Below are positions 36,435 through 46,414 of a DNA stretch of 64,000 bases, one piece after another. How positions within the stretch are numbered: position 1 is the stretch's first letter; every line of letters begins with the position of its first letter. The translations under genes were made by a program, and so were the position numbers. Below the pieces are notes generated by a model. It was not told the origin of the DNA and made no database searches. It saw only the letters and a program-made list of their open reading frames with translations. The stretch lies in contig JAFSXM010000031.1 in NCBI GenBank assembly GCA_017444095.1, positions 23,656 through 87,655 of the forward strand, written 5' to 3'. The stretch comes from Rickettsiales bacterium. Lineage in GTDB: Bacteria; Pseudomonadota; Alphaproteobacteria; Rickettsiales; Deianiraeaceae.

Positions 36435-37964
36435 CTAACTTCCAAAAATCTGTTGTCTAAATACAGCGGCTCTCAATATATGGTCTTTATTAACTTTTTC
36501 ACAATTTTCCAAGTCCGCAATAGTTCTCGCAACTCTCAAAATCTTAGTTGTCCCCCGCATAGATACACCTAATTTCTCGACAATCTCATCTAATACCTTA
36601 ACATCGTCTCTATTTTCCGGCATACAATATTTATGCAGTAATTTTCCATCAGGAATGCGACTATTAAGATTAAAATTTTCATTTTTATATCTTTCTGTCT
36701 GTATACTTCTGGCTTTTATAACTTTTGCTTTAATTTCATCGCTTGTCTCTTCTTTAAGATTATTATCATCTATGTTGATAAATTTTGGATTAACATCCTC
36801 CATGCGAACACAAATATCTATTCTATCTAATAAAGGTCCAGATATTTTACTTTGATATTGCATAATGCTTTTTTGACTGCATTTACAAACTTTTGTTTTA
36901 CTACCATAGAAACCACATTTGCATGGATTCATGGCAGACACCAACTGAAAGTTTGCAGGATAAACAACCTTATTATTTACTCTTGTTATTGAGACAATAC
37001 CACTTTCCATTGGTTGTCGTAAAGCCTCTAATGTATCTCGCTGATATTCAGGTAGTTCGTCTAAAAATAGCACTCCATTGTGTGCCAATGTAATTTCACC
37101 TGGTTTTGCCTTTGAACCGCCACCTATTAAAGCATATTGTGAAGTAGTATGATGCGGAGCTCTAAAAGGTCTAATGGATGACAAATTGCCGTCTTTAATT
37201 AGTCCAGATACTGAATGTATCATACTTACATCTATCATTTCCTTTGTTGATAGTGGTGGCAAAATGGTTGTAATTCTTTCTGCTAGCATAGTTTTTCCTG
37301 TGCCGGGCGAGCCAACGAGCAAGATATTATGCCCGCCAGATGCAGCGACAATCATTGCATATTTTGCTACATGTTGCCCCTTTACATCTGCCATATCTTT
37401 TGTTGATTTCGTAATAAAATTGTCTTTTGATATTTGTGGTCTCTGTAATTTTTGAATACCTTTAAAATGTTTAATGAGTTGTGTAATATCATTTGCAGAG
37501 ACAATATCCATATCTTTGCCTCCCCAAGATGCTTCTTTCCCATTGGAACTTGGACAAACAATGCCCAAACCTTTTGTATTTGCATACAATGATGCTGGTA
37601 AAACACCATTTACACTTCGCAAGCAACCATCGAGCCCAACCTCGCCTAATGCAATATAATTATCTACTGCATTGTGAGGTATAATACCCATCGTTTCCAA
37701 TATACCAAGTATTATTGGTAAATCATAATGTGTGCCTTCTTTCAAAATATCCGCTGGTGCAAGATTTATTGTTATTCTTTGAGGAGGCAAAATTAAGCCA
37801 AGTGTAGATAATGTAGCCCTTATTCTGTCTATACTCTCCTTTACAGCTTTGTCTCCTAATCCAACTATTGTGATACCAGGCTGACCTTTCGCAAAATGAA
37901 CTTCAACATCAACACTAATCACATTGATGCCAGAAAAACATACGGTCTTTACTCTTGAAAGCAT
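36435..37964 (-). CDS. comM: ComM/YifB Mg-chelatase-like AAA+ helicase
   Basis: This protein (509 aa) belongs to the ComM family, hexameric AAA+ motors that promote branch migration during natural transformation. The N-terminal lon-protease-like domain includes VEVHFAKGQPGITIVGLGD and TINLAPADILKEGTHYDLP. Walker A is VGSPGTGKTML, Walker B LFLDELPEY, and a cysteine cluster CKCGFYGSKTKVCKC precedes sensor motifs. The C-terminal domain has SMRGTTKILRVARTIADL. The family is found in naturally competent and other bacteria alike, so competence is not proved. Confidence 0.92.
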   Translation of the reverse strand: MLSRVKTVCFSGINVISVDVEVHFAKGQPGITIVGLGDKAVKESIDRIRATLSTLGLILPPQRITINLAPADILKEGTHYDLPIILGILETMGIIPHNAVDNYIALGEVGLDGCLRSVNGVLPASLYANTKGLGIVCPSSNGKEASWGGKDMDIVSANDITQLIKHFKGIQKLQRPQISKDNFITKSTKDMADVKGQHVAKYAMIVAASGGHNILLVGSPGTGKTMLAERITTILPPLSTKEMIDVSMIHSVSGLIKDGNLSSIRPFRAPHHTTSQYALIGGGSKAKPGEITLAHNGVLFLDELPEYQRDTLEALRQPMESGIVSITRVNNKVVYPANFQLVSAMNPCKCGFYGSKTKVCKCSQKSIMQYQSKISGPLLDRIDICVRMEDVNPKFINIDDNNLKEETSDEIKAKVIKARSIQTERYKNENFNLNSRIPDGKLLHKYCMPENRDDVKVLDEIVEKLGVSMRGTTKILRVARTIADLENCEKVNKDHILRAAVFRQQIFGS

Positions 37965-38147
37965 ATCTTATTCTTTTTGCAACAACATATATTGATAACA
38001 ATATATGCAAATACATCATTATTGACATATCGCTATTGTTATTTTCAAGAAAGTTTTTAAGATTGTAATTGTTTCGTCATTAGACAATTCTTAATTAAGA
38101 AACCATTGATAAATAAATACACACTAACACTTTTAGTCAGTATTAAG

Positions 38148-40205
38148 CTATACAAGCTTACAATCCATTTTTTCCAGACGATCAATATATTTTGTCATAT
38201 CAACAACTCTACATACCTCACTCCAAGAAGTAGAGCCATTAATCACACTTGCTATACAATCATCTGCTATTGGAATAAATCCGTTTTCAATTGCAACCTC
38301 AGTGGCTTGTTTAAGAGTAGGATTTTCAGCAATAATCATATTTATCTTCTCATTTACAAATAACACCTCAGAAACAGCTAACCTTCCTTTATAACCAATA
38401 TTATTGCATTTTTGACAACCAGTTGGTGAATATATACAATAATCTTGATCTGTATTTAAATTTAGAGCTTTTTTTGCTACATCATCAAGTTGTGTCTTTT
38501 TTTTGCAATATGGACAAAGTTTTCTAACCAATCTTTGAGAAACAACCGCATTAAGGGAACCAGCTAACATATATGCTGGGATTTCCATATCTATTAAACG
38601 ATTGATTGCCGCAATAGCACAATTTGTATGAAGAGTTGAAAATACCTGATGCCCCGTTATTGAGGCACGAACAGCATTTTGTGCTGTTTCTGTATCACGA
38701 ATTTCGCCAAGTAAAATAATATCAGGGTCTTGTCTCAACAAAGACCTTAAACCTGATGCGAATGTTAATCCAGCCCTTTCATTCATTTCTGACTGTCTAA
38801 CTAATGGCAACCTATATTCCACTGGATCTTCTAATGTCATAATATTTTTTTCTATTGCATTTATTTTTTTCATAATAGAATACAATGTTGTTGTTTTACC
38901 ACTTCCGGTAGGACCAGTGGCAATTACTATTCCCTCTGGTTTTTTTAATGCTAAGTCGATTAGTTTTAAATTATGCTTACTATATCCAAGTGCTGATAGG
39001 CTTGTTAAAGAACGGGTTTTATCAAGTACACGAAGCACAAAGTTTTCACCATAAATTGTAGGAATGGATGACACACGAAAATCAATATCTCTGTCAAATA
39101 TATTCATTGTAATGGCCGCATCTTGTGGTCTTCTTGATTCGGCTATATTCATTCCAGCCAATACTTTTATACGCACACATATCGCACTCCAATAGTTTTT
39201 GTGTATAATTGTTTTTTGTATTAAAACACCGTCTATTCTAAAACGAACACGAACATATGTTTCTTCTGGCTCAATATGTATGTCAGAGGCTTTTAGCCTT
39301 ATAGCATCTTCAATAATAAGATTTACAAACTTCACAACATCACTTTCCACAATATTGCTTTCGCCATAGGCATCAAGTCCAAATGAACTATCGACCGTCA
39401 TTTGCTCAGAAAAATCATCTATTAAATCTGATTGATAGATTTTGTTAATTGCTTGCAACAACTCAGATTGTGGATATTTTACCAGTTTTATCGGCACATT
39501 ACCAAGTAAAGTAGACACTTTATCCATTAAAATAATATCATAAGGATTAGCACTTGCTACTACAATTTTGCCATCATTGTCTGTATAAAGTGGTATAACC
39601 TTAGACTCTATTGCAAACATCTTTGGCACTCTTGATATCAATTCTGGCTTCGGATTAATGTCCAGAATAGAAATTTGTTTTTCTTCGTCGATATCTCTAC
39701 CATACAGGTATGTATTTATCTGTTGTTCGTTGACAAAATCCATATTTATTAAACACTGCAAAACACTCATTCCAGTGTTGTCAGCTTGTATTTTTGCGGC
39801 ATTTAACTGCGACTTTACAATAGTGCCGTTGCTCAGCAAAACACTAATAATATCGCTTTGTGATGATGCATTGGCTTGATTATCATTTTTAGTCTCAACA
39901 TCATCTTGTTCTGCCATAAAATTAGTTTCATTTAATAATATATCTTCATCATTGGAAAAATTAGTTTGTTTTACAATGTCTGCTGTTATATTATTATCTA
40001 ATGGAATGTACTCATTGGTGTTATTGCTAGAAATATTATTAGTTGCATCAATATCCGTGTCCATATCCGTATCAACAACTTCTTCCGTCGTCTGTGTCTT
40101 TACAAATTTTGACAAAATCTTATTTCCTGTTTTTTTTAAATTAGTGCTAATTGCTCCAATAGCACTACTAATAGCTTTAAATTTGCCGTTGGTGTTGTTT
40201 TTCAT
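38148..40205 (-). CDS. GspE/PilB-family secretion or pilus assembly ATPase
   Basis: This 685-aa hexameric ATPase drives assembly of type IV pili or type II pseudopili. A polar N-terminal region of about 130 residues precedes an MshE-N/GspE-N domain (about 130-275). The core has SDIHIEPEE, Walker A GPTGSGKTTT, the Asp box TLEDPVEYRL, Walker B DIILLGEIRD, and the His box TGHQVFSTLHTN. A tetracysteine zinc motif (CPYC ... CQKC) follows near the C-terminus. The pseudopilins at 40303 and 55554 are likely substrates of the same machine. No inner-membrane or secretin gene is in the window. Confidence 0.92.
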   Translation of the reverse strand: MKNNTNGKFKAISSAIGAISTNLKKTGNKILSKFVKTQTTEEVVDTDMDTDIDATNNISSNNTNEYIPLDNNITADIVKQTNFSNDEDILLNETNFMAEQDDVETKNDNQANASSQSDIISVLLSNGTIVKSQLNAAKIQADNTGMSVLQCLINMDFVNEQQINTYLYGRDIDEEKQISILDINPKPELISRVPKMFAIESKVIPLYTDNDGKIVVASANPYDIILMDKVSTLLGNVPIKLVKYPQSELLQAINKIYQSDLIDDFSEQMTVDSSFGLDAYGESNIVESDVVKFVNLIIEDAIRLKASDIHIEPEETYVRVRFRIDGVLIQKTIIHKNYWSAICVRIKVLAGMNIAESRRPQDAAITMNIFDRDIDFRVSSIPTIYGENFVLRVLDKTRSLTSLSALGYSKHNLKLIDLALKKPEGIVIATGPTGSGKTTTLYSIMKKINAIEKNIMTLEDPVEYRLPLVRQSEMNERAGLTFASGLRSLLRQDPDIILLGEIRDTETAQNAVRASITGHQVFSTLHTNCAIAAINRLIDMEIPAYMLAGSLNAVVSQRLVRKLCPYCKKKTQLDDVAKKALNLNTDQDYCIYSPTGCQKCNNIGYKGRLAVSEVLFVNEKINMIIAENPTLKQATEVAIENGFIPIADDCIASVINGSTSWSEVCRVVDMTKYIDRLEKMDCKLV

Positions 40206-40302
40206 AACAAAACAACTTATTTTATTTAAAATTACATCTATGTCAAAAGTTTTATTATGTTTTTTGATTGATTTTAATCATTATTACATATAATTATTAG
40301 CG

Positions 40303-41283
40303 ATGCAAAACAAGAATTTCTTTTATTTATTAAGTAAAAAATCTTTTTCCTTAACAGAATTGGAAATGTATATTATCGCTGTCGGCATTCTTAGTGGAGT
40401 AATAATGGGAACGACAGCAGTACTAAACAAAGTCAAGGTTAATAAAGTGATTGGCGAGCTAAGGTTTTATGAAACAGCATTGACATCGTTTGTCAGTGAA
40501 TATGGCACATATCCAACTATGACACAAAAAAAATGTCAACGAGCTGGTTTTAAGAAGTGTAATCAAAGCAAAACTTTTTCGCAAAATGTTGCTTTAAGCA
40601 ACCAAACTATTGGACTGGACTTATGCAATGATGCAGATAAATGCAAAATTCAGCTATATAACTATGGCCGTTTCTTGTCGGAATCTGGTTTAATTCCTAA
40701 ACGAGTTGTGGCAACATTAACAGATGATTTTCCCGTTGAACTCAAAAATACTACTGCATTAGAATGGTTATCTTCTATCAACAACGATCCAAAACAATAT
40801 CTTCCATTTGTAAATATTGATAATAAAGAGAGCTATATGTTTTATTTTGTCAACACAATTGGTTATACTGGACAAATTGGTATAGCAGAATATGCAAGCA
40901 ATGGAAAAGCACCCGCACATTTATTTAATTATTCTTTCCAACATCCTTATACACCAACAGACAAATATAATTGGTGGTTAACACAAAAAAATACAGATAA
41001 ACCTGTTTTAGTTTTTGCAACAATTTATCCAAGAAGAAAACAAGCTTTTCTGCCATCAAATATTATGCGAGATGTAGATAAAAAAATAGACGATGGTTTG
41101 CCAAGAACTGGCAGGGTGGTTGGAATTGGTTACAGCAAGACGCACTGTGACACAAGTGATTTATATAATGCATCCAATAATCTTGCAACGGATAAACAAA
41201 TATATTATTTACCATCAAGAGATTATAGTATTGGTTGTCAATTAGCATATCAAATGAATGGCTTAAAGGACATATTGTGGTAG
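40303..41283 (+). CDS. Pseudopilin-like protein with prepilin N-terminus
   Basis: This protein has 326 aa. A short basic leader ends SKKS, followed by FSLTELEMYIIAVGILSGVI, a type IV prepilin helix with the invariant Glu at position +5. The residue before the cleavage site is Ser, not the usual Gly. After the helix come EYGTYPTM and a cysteine-containing globular domain. It is divergent from the GspE/PilB gene with about 100 bp between, so the two probably belong to the same system. It is longer than major pilins, which fits a minor or structural pseudopilin. Confidence 0.75.
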   Translation: MQNKNFFYLLSKKSFSLTELEMYIIAVGILSGVIMGTTAVLNKVKVNKVIGELRFYETALTSFVSEYGTYPTMTQKKCQRAGFKKCNQSKTFSQNVALSNQTIGLDLCNDADKCKIQLYNYGRFLSESGLIPKRVVATLTDDFPVELKNTTALEWLSSINNDPKQYLPFVNIDNKESYMFYFVNTIGYTGQIGIAEYASNGKAPAHLFNYSFQHPYTPTDKYNWWLTQKNTDKPVLVFATIYPRRKQAFLPSNIMRDVDKKIDDGLPRTGRVVGIGYSKTHCDTSDLYNASNNLATDKQIYYLPSRDYSIGCQLAYQMNGLKDILW

Positions 41284-41328
41284 AAAACGAAATGATGGCT
41301 CCAATAATATGACCATATAGCAGGCAAT

Positions 41329-42870
41329 TTACTGCAAGAACTGGTTGTTTAATATGTTACTTGGAATTCCAGTTTTGGCAATATTATTGTTGCTGGCAAT
41401 TATGTTATTGTCATAATTATTGTTAACAAGCTTGTTCCCTGTATTACTGCTTTTGCTATTGCTTAAAATATTGCCACTATTTTTACCATTTAGATACTGT
41501 TGCACTTCTCGCACCAAATCAATGTTATGATTTTTGGCCTGTTGAGAAAGTGAATATAAAACTCCTTCACTATAATTTGCCGTGCCAATGTCAAAGTTAT
41601 GAGCTTTTTGTACTGCTAAAATGGGGTCAATCTTTAATTTTTCGCTATGGTAAATAACATTTTTTACCAAGTCTTGTATCATTGTTGCCTGTTTATTTTG
41701 TTTTAGTTTGGCAACTACTATTGCCTCGTACATATCTATTCTTTGCATCATCGCATTCATAATTATAGCCACAGCTGGATTGTCGTTGTTTTGCTGGACA
41801 AAATTTATATCTTTACATTTTGCCAACATTTCTTCGGGTTTTACATTCTGTTCTTTACATATTTCCAAAAACATATTACCAAAAGCTAATTGCTTTTCTT
41901 TAATTTTATGTTTTATATTTGTCGCAATACCGTTCATTGCTAACAAGTCTTCTTTTTGTTTTTCCCGTTGTTTAGTTTGACTTATGGTATCAAGTGCCTG
42001 TTTAATTCCTTTTACTGGAAAATCTTTGCTTGTTCCCTGCACAAGCTCTAAGTCTAAGTCATTGGTTTTATCCATAATTTGACTAATAACATTCTTTATC
42101 ATTGTAATAATAAATGGTAAAGTGCACAAACCAACACATACTATTGTGGCTATTGGAAATGACATACCCAATATTGCCAAAGTTGGTGTTGCAAATAATC
42201 CAAGATAAGAACCCAGAGAAATAACACCACCTACCAATGCAGAAGCAATACCGAAAGCCGTTCTTACATATCCTATTTTTTTTGTAGTTGACATTTTTTT
42301 CTTATCATCTTCTTGAAGAGCATTGGTAAATGCAGATGTTGCTTTCAAGTAAAAATCTGCTTCTTCTGGACTATTTGCCAGATGACTATCTTGAAGTATA
42401 AATCGCATTACTTGACATATTGCTAAATAATCAGCTTCAAATTCAAATGAATCCTTATTATTTTTATTGATAAATGTTTGTATTTCTTCATCTGATGGCA
42501 AAACAATCTTTGGCAATCCAAAATTTTCATATTCTTGATTTGCCATATCAACATATTGCCGTAATCTTCCAATGTGTTTATAGATATCATTTTTTGATAG
42601 CTTTATCTTAATTTTATCATGTGCATTTGGCGGTATAAGCGGTCTGTTGAAAGTAGCACCAATAACAGAACCTTTTGCCATATCTATTCTTGCATTAATA
42701 CTTTGGTTAATGGTTTTCGCATTTTTTTTGATTTGTTTTAAATACTCTTGTCTGTTCGTCATGTCTTTGATATCACCAACAGCATTCCGTTCGGCAAGCT
42801 GTTGTAATGATGGATTAGGATTTTGATAATCCATAGAAGACCCAATGTTATGATTATTTAATATAGGCAT
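41329..42870 (-). CDS. Unknown protein with central membrane hairpin
   Basis: This protein has 513 aa from ATG 42870, preceded by a good ribosome-binding site (AAGGTGGTAG). The N-terminal 190 residues are polar and helical. One strongly hydrophobic hairpin follows at about 205-270 (GIASALVGGVISLGSYLGLF, IATIVCVGLCTLPFIITMI), then about 170 helical residues and an Asn/Ser-rich tail. There is no signal peptide and no known family. The plan matches the 22149 and 44562 genes. Confidence 0.65.
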   Translation of the reverse strand: MPILNNHNIGSSMDYQNPNPSLQQLAERNAVGDIKDMTNRQEYLKQIKKNAKTINQSINARIDMAKGSVIGATFNRPLIPPNAHDKIKIKLSKNDIYKHIGRLRQYVDMANQEYENFGLPKIVLPSDEEIQTFINKNNKDSFEFEADYLAICQVMRFILQDSHLANSPEEADFYLKATSAFTNALQEDDKKKMSTTKKIGYVRTAFGIASALVGGVISLGSYLGLFATPTLAILGMSFPIATIVCVGLCTLPFIITMIKNVISQIMDKTNDLDLELVQGTSKDFPVKGIKQALDTISQTKQREKQKEDLLAMNGIATNIKHKIKEKQLAFGNMFLEICKEQNVKPEEMLAKCKDINFVQQNNDNPAVAIIMNAMMQRIDMYEAIVVAKLKQNKQATMIQDLVKNVIYHSEKLKIDPILAVQKAHNFDIGTANYSEGVLYSLSQQAKNHNIDLVREVQQYLNGKNSGNILSNSKSSNTGNKLVNNNYDNNIIASNNNIAKTGIPSNILNNQFLQ

Positions 42871-43006
42871 TTTTCTACCACCTTGTTGCCACATAAATAT
42901 TTGCAAATCGATTCCGATTATAAGAGTTTTTATTTTTTTTCCAACAATATATTATAGTATTTTTTTATTTTTTAACTTAAATGTATTTCATGATAAAAGT
43001 TTGTTT

Positions 43007-44200
43007 TTATCCGCATAGGCCACAGCAGTTGGATATATTGTTAAGGCATTGCTCGCAAAAATTTTTTGTTTCACGTTCTAATAATGCATTGTTAATTGCG
43101 TTCCCTAATGAGGAGTTATTATAACTGAAAATGCCATTTTTGCTACACAATGTTGATAACTGCTCTTGGGTTAGACTGTTATTATTGATATTTTCTTCAA
43201 ATTTGCTTGTTAAATATTTATCAAGCCATATGGGGTTTAAATCAAAATTTAGTAATTCGTTTACTTTAGTTTTGATATCAATTTCATGATTTGCTATTTG
43301 TTGCATTAAATGGAATAATGGATGTTGATTACAATATTTTTGATAAAAATGTTGATGAAACGTTCCTTGTGACAATAAGGATAATTTATGACCAACTTTC
43401 TATACATACGCATCAATGGTTGTTTTTAAGGCAAGTAACATATTTTGATAATTGTTATCTGTTTTATAAAATTTTACCGCTTCGTCAATTAATGCTTTAA
43501 CTACATTATCAAGATTAAAATTAACCATTTTATTAATTGTTGTATTAATGTTATTAATACTTCATTGTTGATGATATTGTTTTCATCTGGCAAAAAATTT
43601 AATTTTCCAAATGAACCACATAGCGTTAATATTTCGCCATCCAATGTTTCGTTGTTTCCCGCTGGAAAGAGATTGTACCATGAAAAATTATCATCATCAA
43701 GATCGATGTTGATGAATTCCTTATTATCATTAATGCAGATATTCTTTACTGCTCTGTCAAGAAAACCATAGATTAGAAATGCCAAAAAAGTATGTAAAAA
43801 GAAATTATCATCATTTGGTATATTGTCAGATAATTTTAAAGAATATGGTTTTCCGCAATGTTCTAAATAGTTATCGTAAATCACGTAATGGGATCTAACG
43901 CCAATGGCATTCATAAACGCAGAGTTCATTGCGCTTGCAAGTGCCTGTTGATAGTTGTTATTGGCATCATAATCATTTTGGTTGTCTGTCCCCCCCCTTA
44001 ACACGATGAATGTAGTTTTTTCTTTTTCCTTGAACGACATTTGCCGTGTAAAATCCTCCTCGTAAAATACCTGCATTGCCACCATATTGTTCGGTTTCTG
44101 TATATTCTCCGTCGTTAATGTCTTCTATGTCTTCCTTTGTTTCTTTTGATAAAAACAATTTTTGTAAATTGGTTATTTTTATTGGATGTGGATTTGGCAT
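43007..44200 (-). pseudogene. Broken kinase-like gene, paralogue of 14917-16164
   Basis: Three reading frames together look like one protein. The first, from ATG 44200, reads to YIHRVKGG and fails at a G8 tract (43990-43997). The second continues from there with TDNQNDYD and contains YGFLDRAVKNICI and FINIDLDD. This matches the FDRKPENLLV and TDFDD catalytic and metal loops of the 14917 gene, with the Asp-to-Asn gap of five kept. Near 43520 the frame is lost again, and an amber stop at 43400-43402 interrupts the third part. That part ends CCGLCG, like the CCGFC end of the 14917 protein. It is either a decaying gene or, at the G8 tract, a phase-variable one. Confidence 0.6.
43990..43997 (-). 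repeat. G8 homopolymer (C8 on + strand) at a frame junction
   Basis: Eight consecutive C on the + strand stand in very AT-rich surroundings. A one-base length change would fuse the two adjoining frames of the kinase-like gene (KGG to TDNQND). Confidence 0.9.
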
Positions 44201-44235
44201 GTCTGTATATTACATAGATTTGTAAAAGACACAAA

Positions 44236-44472
44236 TTATTTTTTTTTGCTTCTTATCTTTTCTGTAAGATATGTAAAAAATACTCTATCTAAGACGTAAT
44301 ACCAGATCGCATTTAAGATTGGCCCTGCGATACTCGATACCATTGCTAATTTTATCGGTGCTCCTGTAATAAAATGATTACTTAAAACATCTATCCAGTA
44401 ATGTCCTATTGTAAAAATACAAGTTCTTATAAGTGTTGATTTATGGTCAATGAAGTGATGACGAAAACTCAT
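44236..44472 (-). CDS. DUF2061-like small membrane protein
   Basis: This protein has about 78 aa from ATG 44472 (MSFRHH); an upstream TTG at 44487 adds five residues. Two hydrophobic helices are visible. The first contains FTIGHYWIDVLSNHFITGAPIK and the second MVSSIAGPILNAIWYYVLDRVFF. The pattern resembles DUF2061, a small membrane family of unknown function. It lies head-to-head with the next gene. Confidence 0.5.
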   Translation of the reverse strand: MSFRHHFIDHKSTLIRTCIFTIGHYWIDVLSNHFITGAPIKLAMVSSIAGPILNAIWYYVLDRVFFTYLTEKIRSKKK

Positions 44473-44561
44473 AATAATGAGTTGCAAAGTGAAATATAAA
44501 TAAAAATCAATGTTTTTAAAAAAAAATATGTTATTCTAACAATAGATATTTGTTTGTAAAA

Positions 44562-45836
44562 ATGAATGATGATATAATAATACAAACACAAATAAATAAG
44601 GTACAAGCAGAAATGGGTGATTTTGTTTTTCAACTGGAAAACAATGAAAACAATAAAACTCTTGATAATATTACAGCACAATTTGTAAAAGATATTGAAA
44701 CACAAAACAAAAACGAGAACAGAGATAAACCAAAATCTTGGTGGCAATCTGTTAAAAGTGCTTTTAATAGAGGAAAAACAGAAGGTAAGAATGGTTTTAA
44801 AGGCTTTTTTAAAGGTTGTTGGGAGGCCACAAAAACGGGATGGCAAAATACGAATAAATATGCTAAGATGGCAATAGGTGCTGGTTGTTTATTGGCAGGA
44901 CCATTGTTAATGCCTTTATTGTCAGGTGCCAGCACTGGCACATCGGCGACTTCGGCGACATTGCAATCAGCCAGTCAATTTTCTTCTTTATCATATAATT
45001 TCTCTTATATTGGATATTTGTTCGCACATCATACTGACACTTTAGCATCATCGTTGATTGCACCTGTGTTGTCATTAGCCACCGGTGTTGGTAGTTTGAT
45101 TAGTGGCGGAGTGGAAGTTGCTAGAGATATCATAAATTATGTTTCCCCAAAAACATGTTTTAATGTAGCCCAGTCAAGATGGAATGACATTATTGCATAT
45201 GCAAAATATGAGCATAAACAAAAATGCATCTCACAACAAGCAAGCGATATAAACAGCAAAAGTTTTATAATAAGTGAATTAAATGCTGTTATAAATGCAA
45301 TAAAAACTGAATATCCATACTTTTATAATGGTAATTATCCAGATGGACAAGATAAAGATTTGCAAGTGGTATTAAACGAATATTTAAACTCTCTAAGAGA
45401 TAGATATTGGAATTCGCAGTTGGAACTAAAACACAAAGATGCATCCCTAGAACTCTCGCAAAACCAACAACATATCAACAAACTATCACCAGTGATCGAG
45501 AAAAACCGTGTCAACGAACGAGACGAAGAAAATAACAATAATATCACCAATAATATGTCGCTAAATAAAAGTCTTCAAGGTATAATGGATAGAAAACAAC
45601 AATATAAATCTGGAGATAGACAAGTAATGCGGCGAAATGCGAAAAACAATTTCAAAAAAAACCACAAAAAGCATAGAGATATAAGAAATTTGTTAGGAAT
45701 CAATAACGACGCTAATAATGATGTTCATACAGGCCAATACAACTCTTATAAGAGCGAAAATTCAAAGAATGATGAAATTGATAGTAATATATTTAGAACA
45801 TTCAAGAAACTACAAAAAAAGTTATTTGAAAAATAA
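44562..45836 (+). CDS. Unknown protein with hydrophobic core and basic tail
   Basis: This protein has 424 aa from ATG 44562. A polar N-terminus leads through a Trp/Lys/Gly segment (SWWQSVKSAFNRGKTEGKNGFKGFFKGCW). Only its parts SWWQS and GFKGFFKGCW are worth noting as an amphipathic stretch. A hydrophobic, Ser/Thr/Gly-rich region follows at about 100-185 with two or three possible membrane segments. The C-terminal half is polar, with a strongly basic block MRRNAKNNFKKNHKKHRD, and the end FKKLQKKLFEK. There is no signal peptide. It is an effector-like unknown with the same plan as 22149 and 41329. Confidence 0.65.
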   Translation: MNDDIIIQTQINKVQAEMGDFVFQLENNENNKTLDNITAQFVKDIETQNKNENRDKPKSWWQSVKSAFNRGKTEGKNGFKGFFKGCWEATKTGWQNTNKYAKMAIGAGCLLAGPLLMPLLSGASTGTSATSATLQSASQFSSLSYNFSYIGYLFAHHTDTLASSLIAPVLSLATGVGSLISGGVEVARDIINYVSPKTCFNVAQSRWNDIIAYAKYEHKQKCISQQASDINSKSFIISELNAVINAIKTEYPYFYNGNYPDGQDKDLQVVLNEYLNSLRDRYWNSQLELKHKDASLELSQNQQHINKLSPVIEKNRVNERDEENNNNITNNMSLNKSLQGIMDRKQQYKSGDRQVMRRNAKNNFKKNHKKHRDIRNLLGINNDANNDVHTGQYNSYKSENSKNDEIDSNIFRTFKKLQKKLFEK

Positions 45837-45868
45837 ATTCTAAACTTTACCAAGTAGTAGATGTATTT

Positions 45869-46381
45869 ATGCATAATCTAAAAATAAAATTTTGTAATGA
45901 AAATGCCAAGAATGTTTATGAAAATGGCACATTATTGAGATACCAGACGACAGGAAGTAGTGGCTTTGATTTGAAAGCGGTTGATATTTTTTTACCAAAA
46001 ACAAAAGAAACTCTTGTATTAGGAAAAGATATAGAGAATTATGAGCTAAAACCAATGGAGAGGGTTTGTGTGCAAGTTGGTTTTGCAATTGGTGGAGTAC
46101 CTGATGGATATGAGGTTCAAGTAAGACCAAGGTCAGGATTAGCTTTTAAACACGGCATAACCATCGTGAATACACCCGGCACAATTGATAGTGATTATCG
46201 TGGCGAGATTGGAGCAATTTTATGTAATTTGTCTAATGACCCTTTTTTAATCACCAAAGGCGAAAGAATAGCACAGATGGTTGTTTGCCCGATAGTAAAG
46301 TGTAATATAAACATCGTTGATGAACTTGATGAAACAGAAAGAGGTGCAGGAAGGCTTGGTTCTACTGGAATGAAAAATTAA
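45869..46381 (+). CDS. dut: Deoxyuridine 5'-triphosphate nucleotidohydrolase
   Basis: dUTPase (170 aa) hydrolyses dUTP to dUMP, keeping uracil out of DNA and feeding dTMP synthesis. The five motifs of trimeric dUTPases are present: SGFDLKA, VRPRSGLA, GTIDSDYRGEIG, RIAQMVVCP, and the C-terminal phosphate arm RGAGRLGSTG. It is slightly long because of an insertion between motifs 1 and 2 (FLPKTKETLVLGKDIENY). folE follows 33 bp downstream. Confidence 0.96.
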   Translation: MHNLKIKFCNENAKNVYENGTLLRYQTTGSSGFDLKAVDIFLPKTKETLVLGKDIENYELKPMERVCVQVGFAIGGVPDGYEVQVRPRSGLAFKHGITIVNTPGTIDSDYRGEIGAILCNLSNDPFLITKGERIAQMVVCPIVKCNINIVDELDETERGAGRLGSTGMKN

Positions 46382-46414
46382 ATTATAACACTATAACATT
46401 ACAATTTTTAGTTT

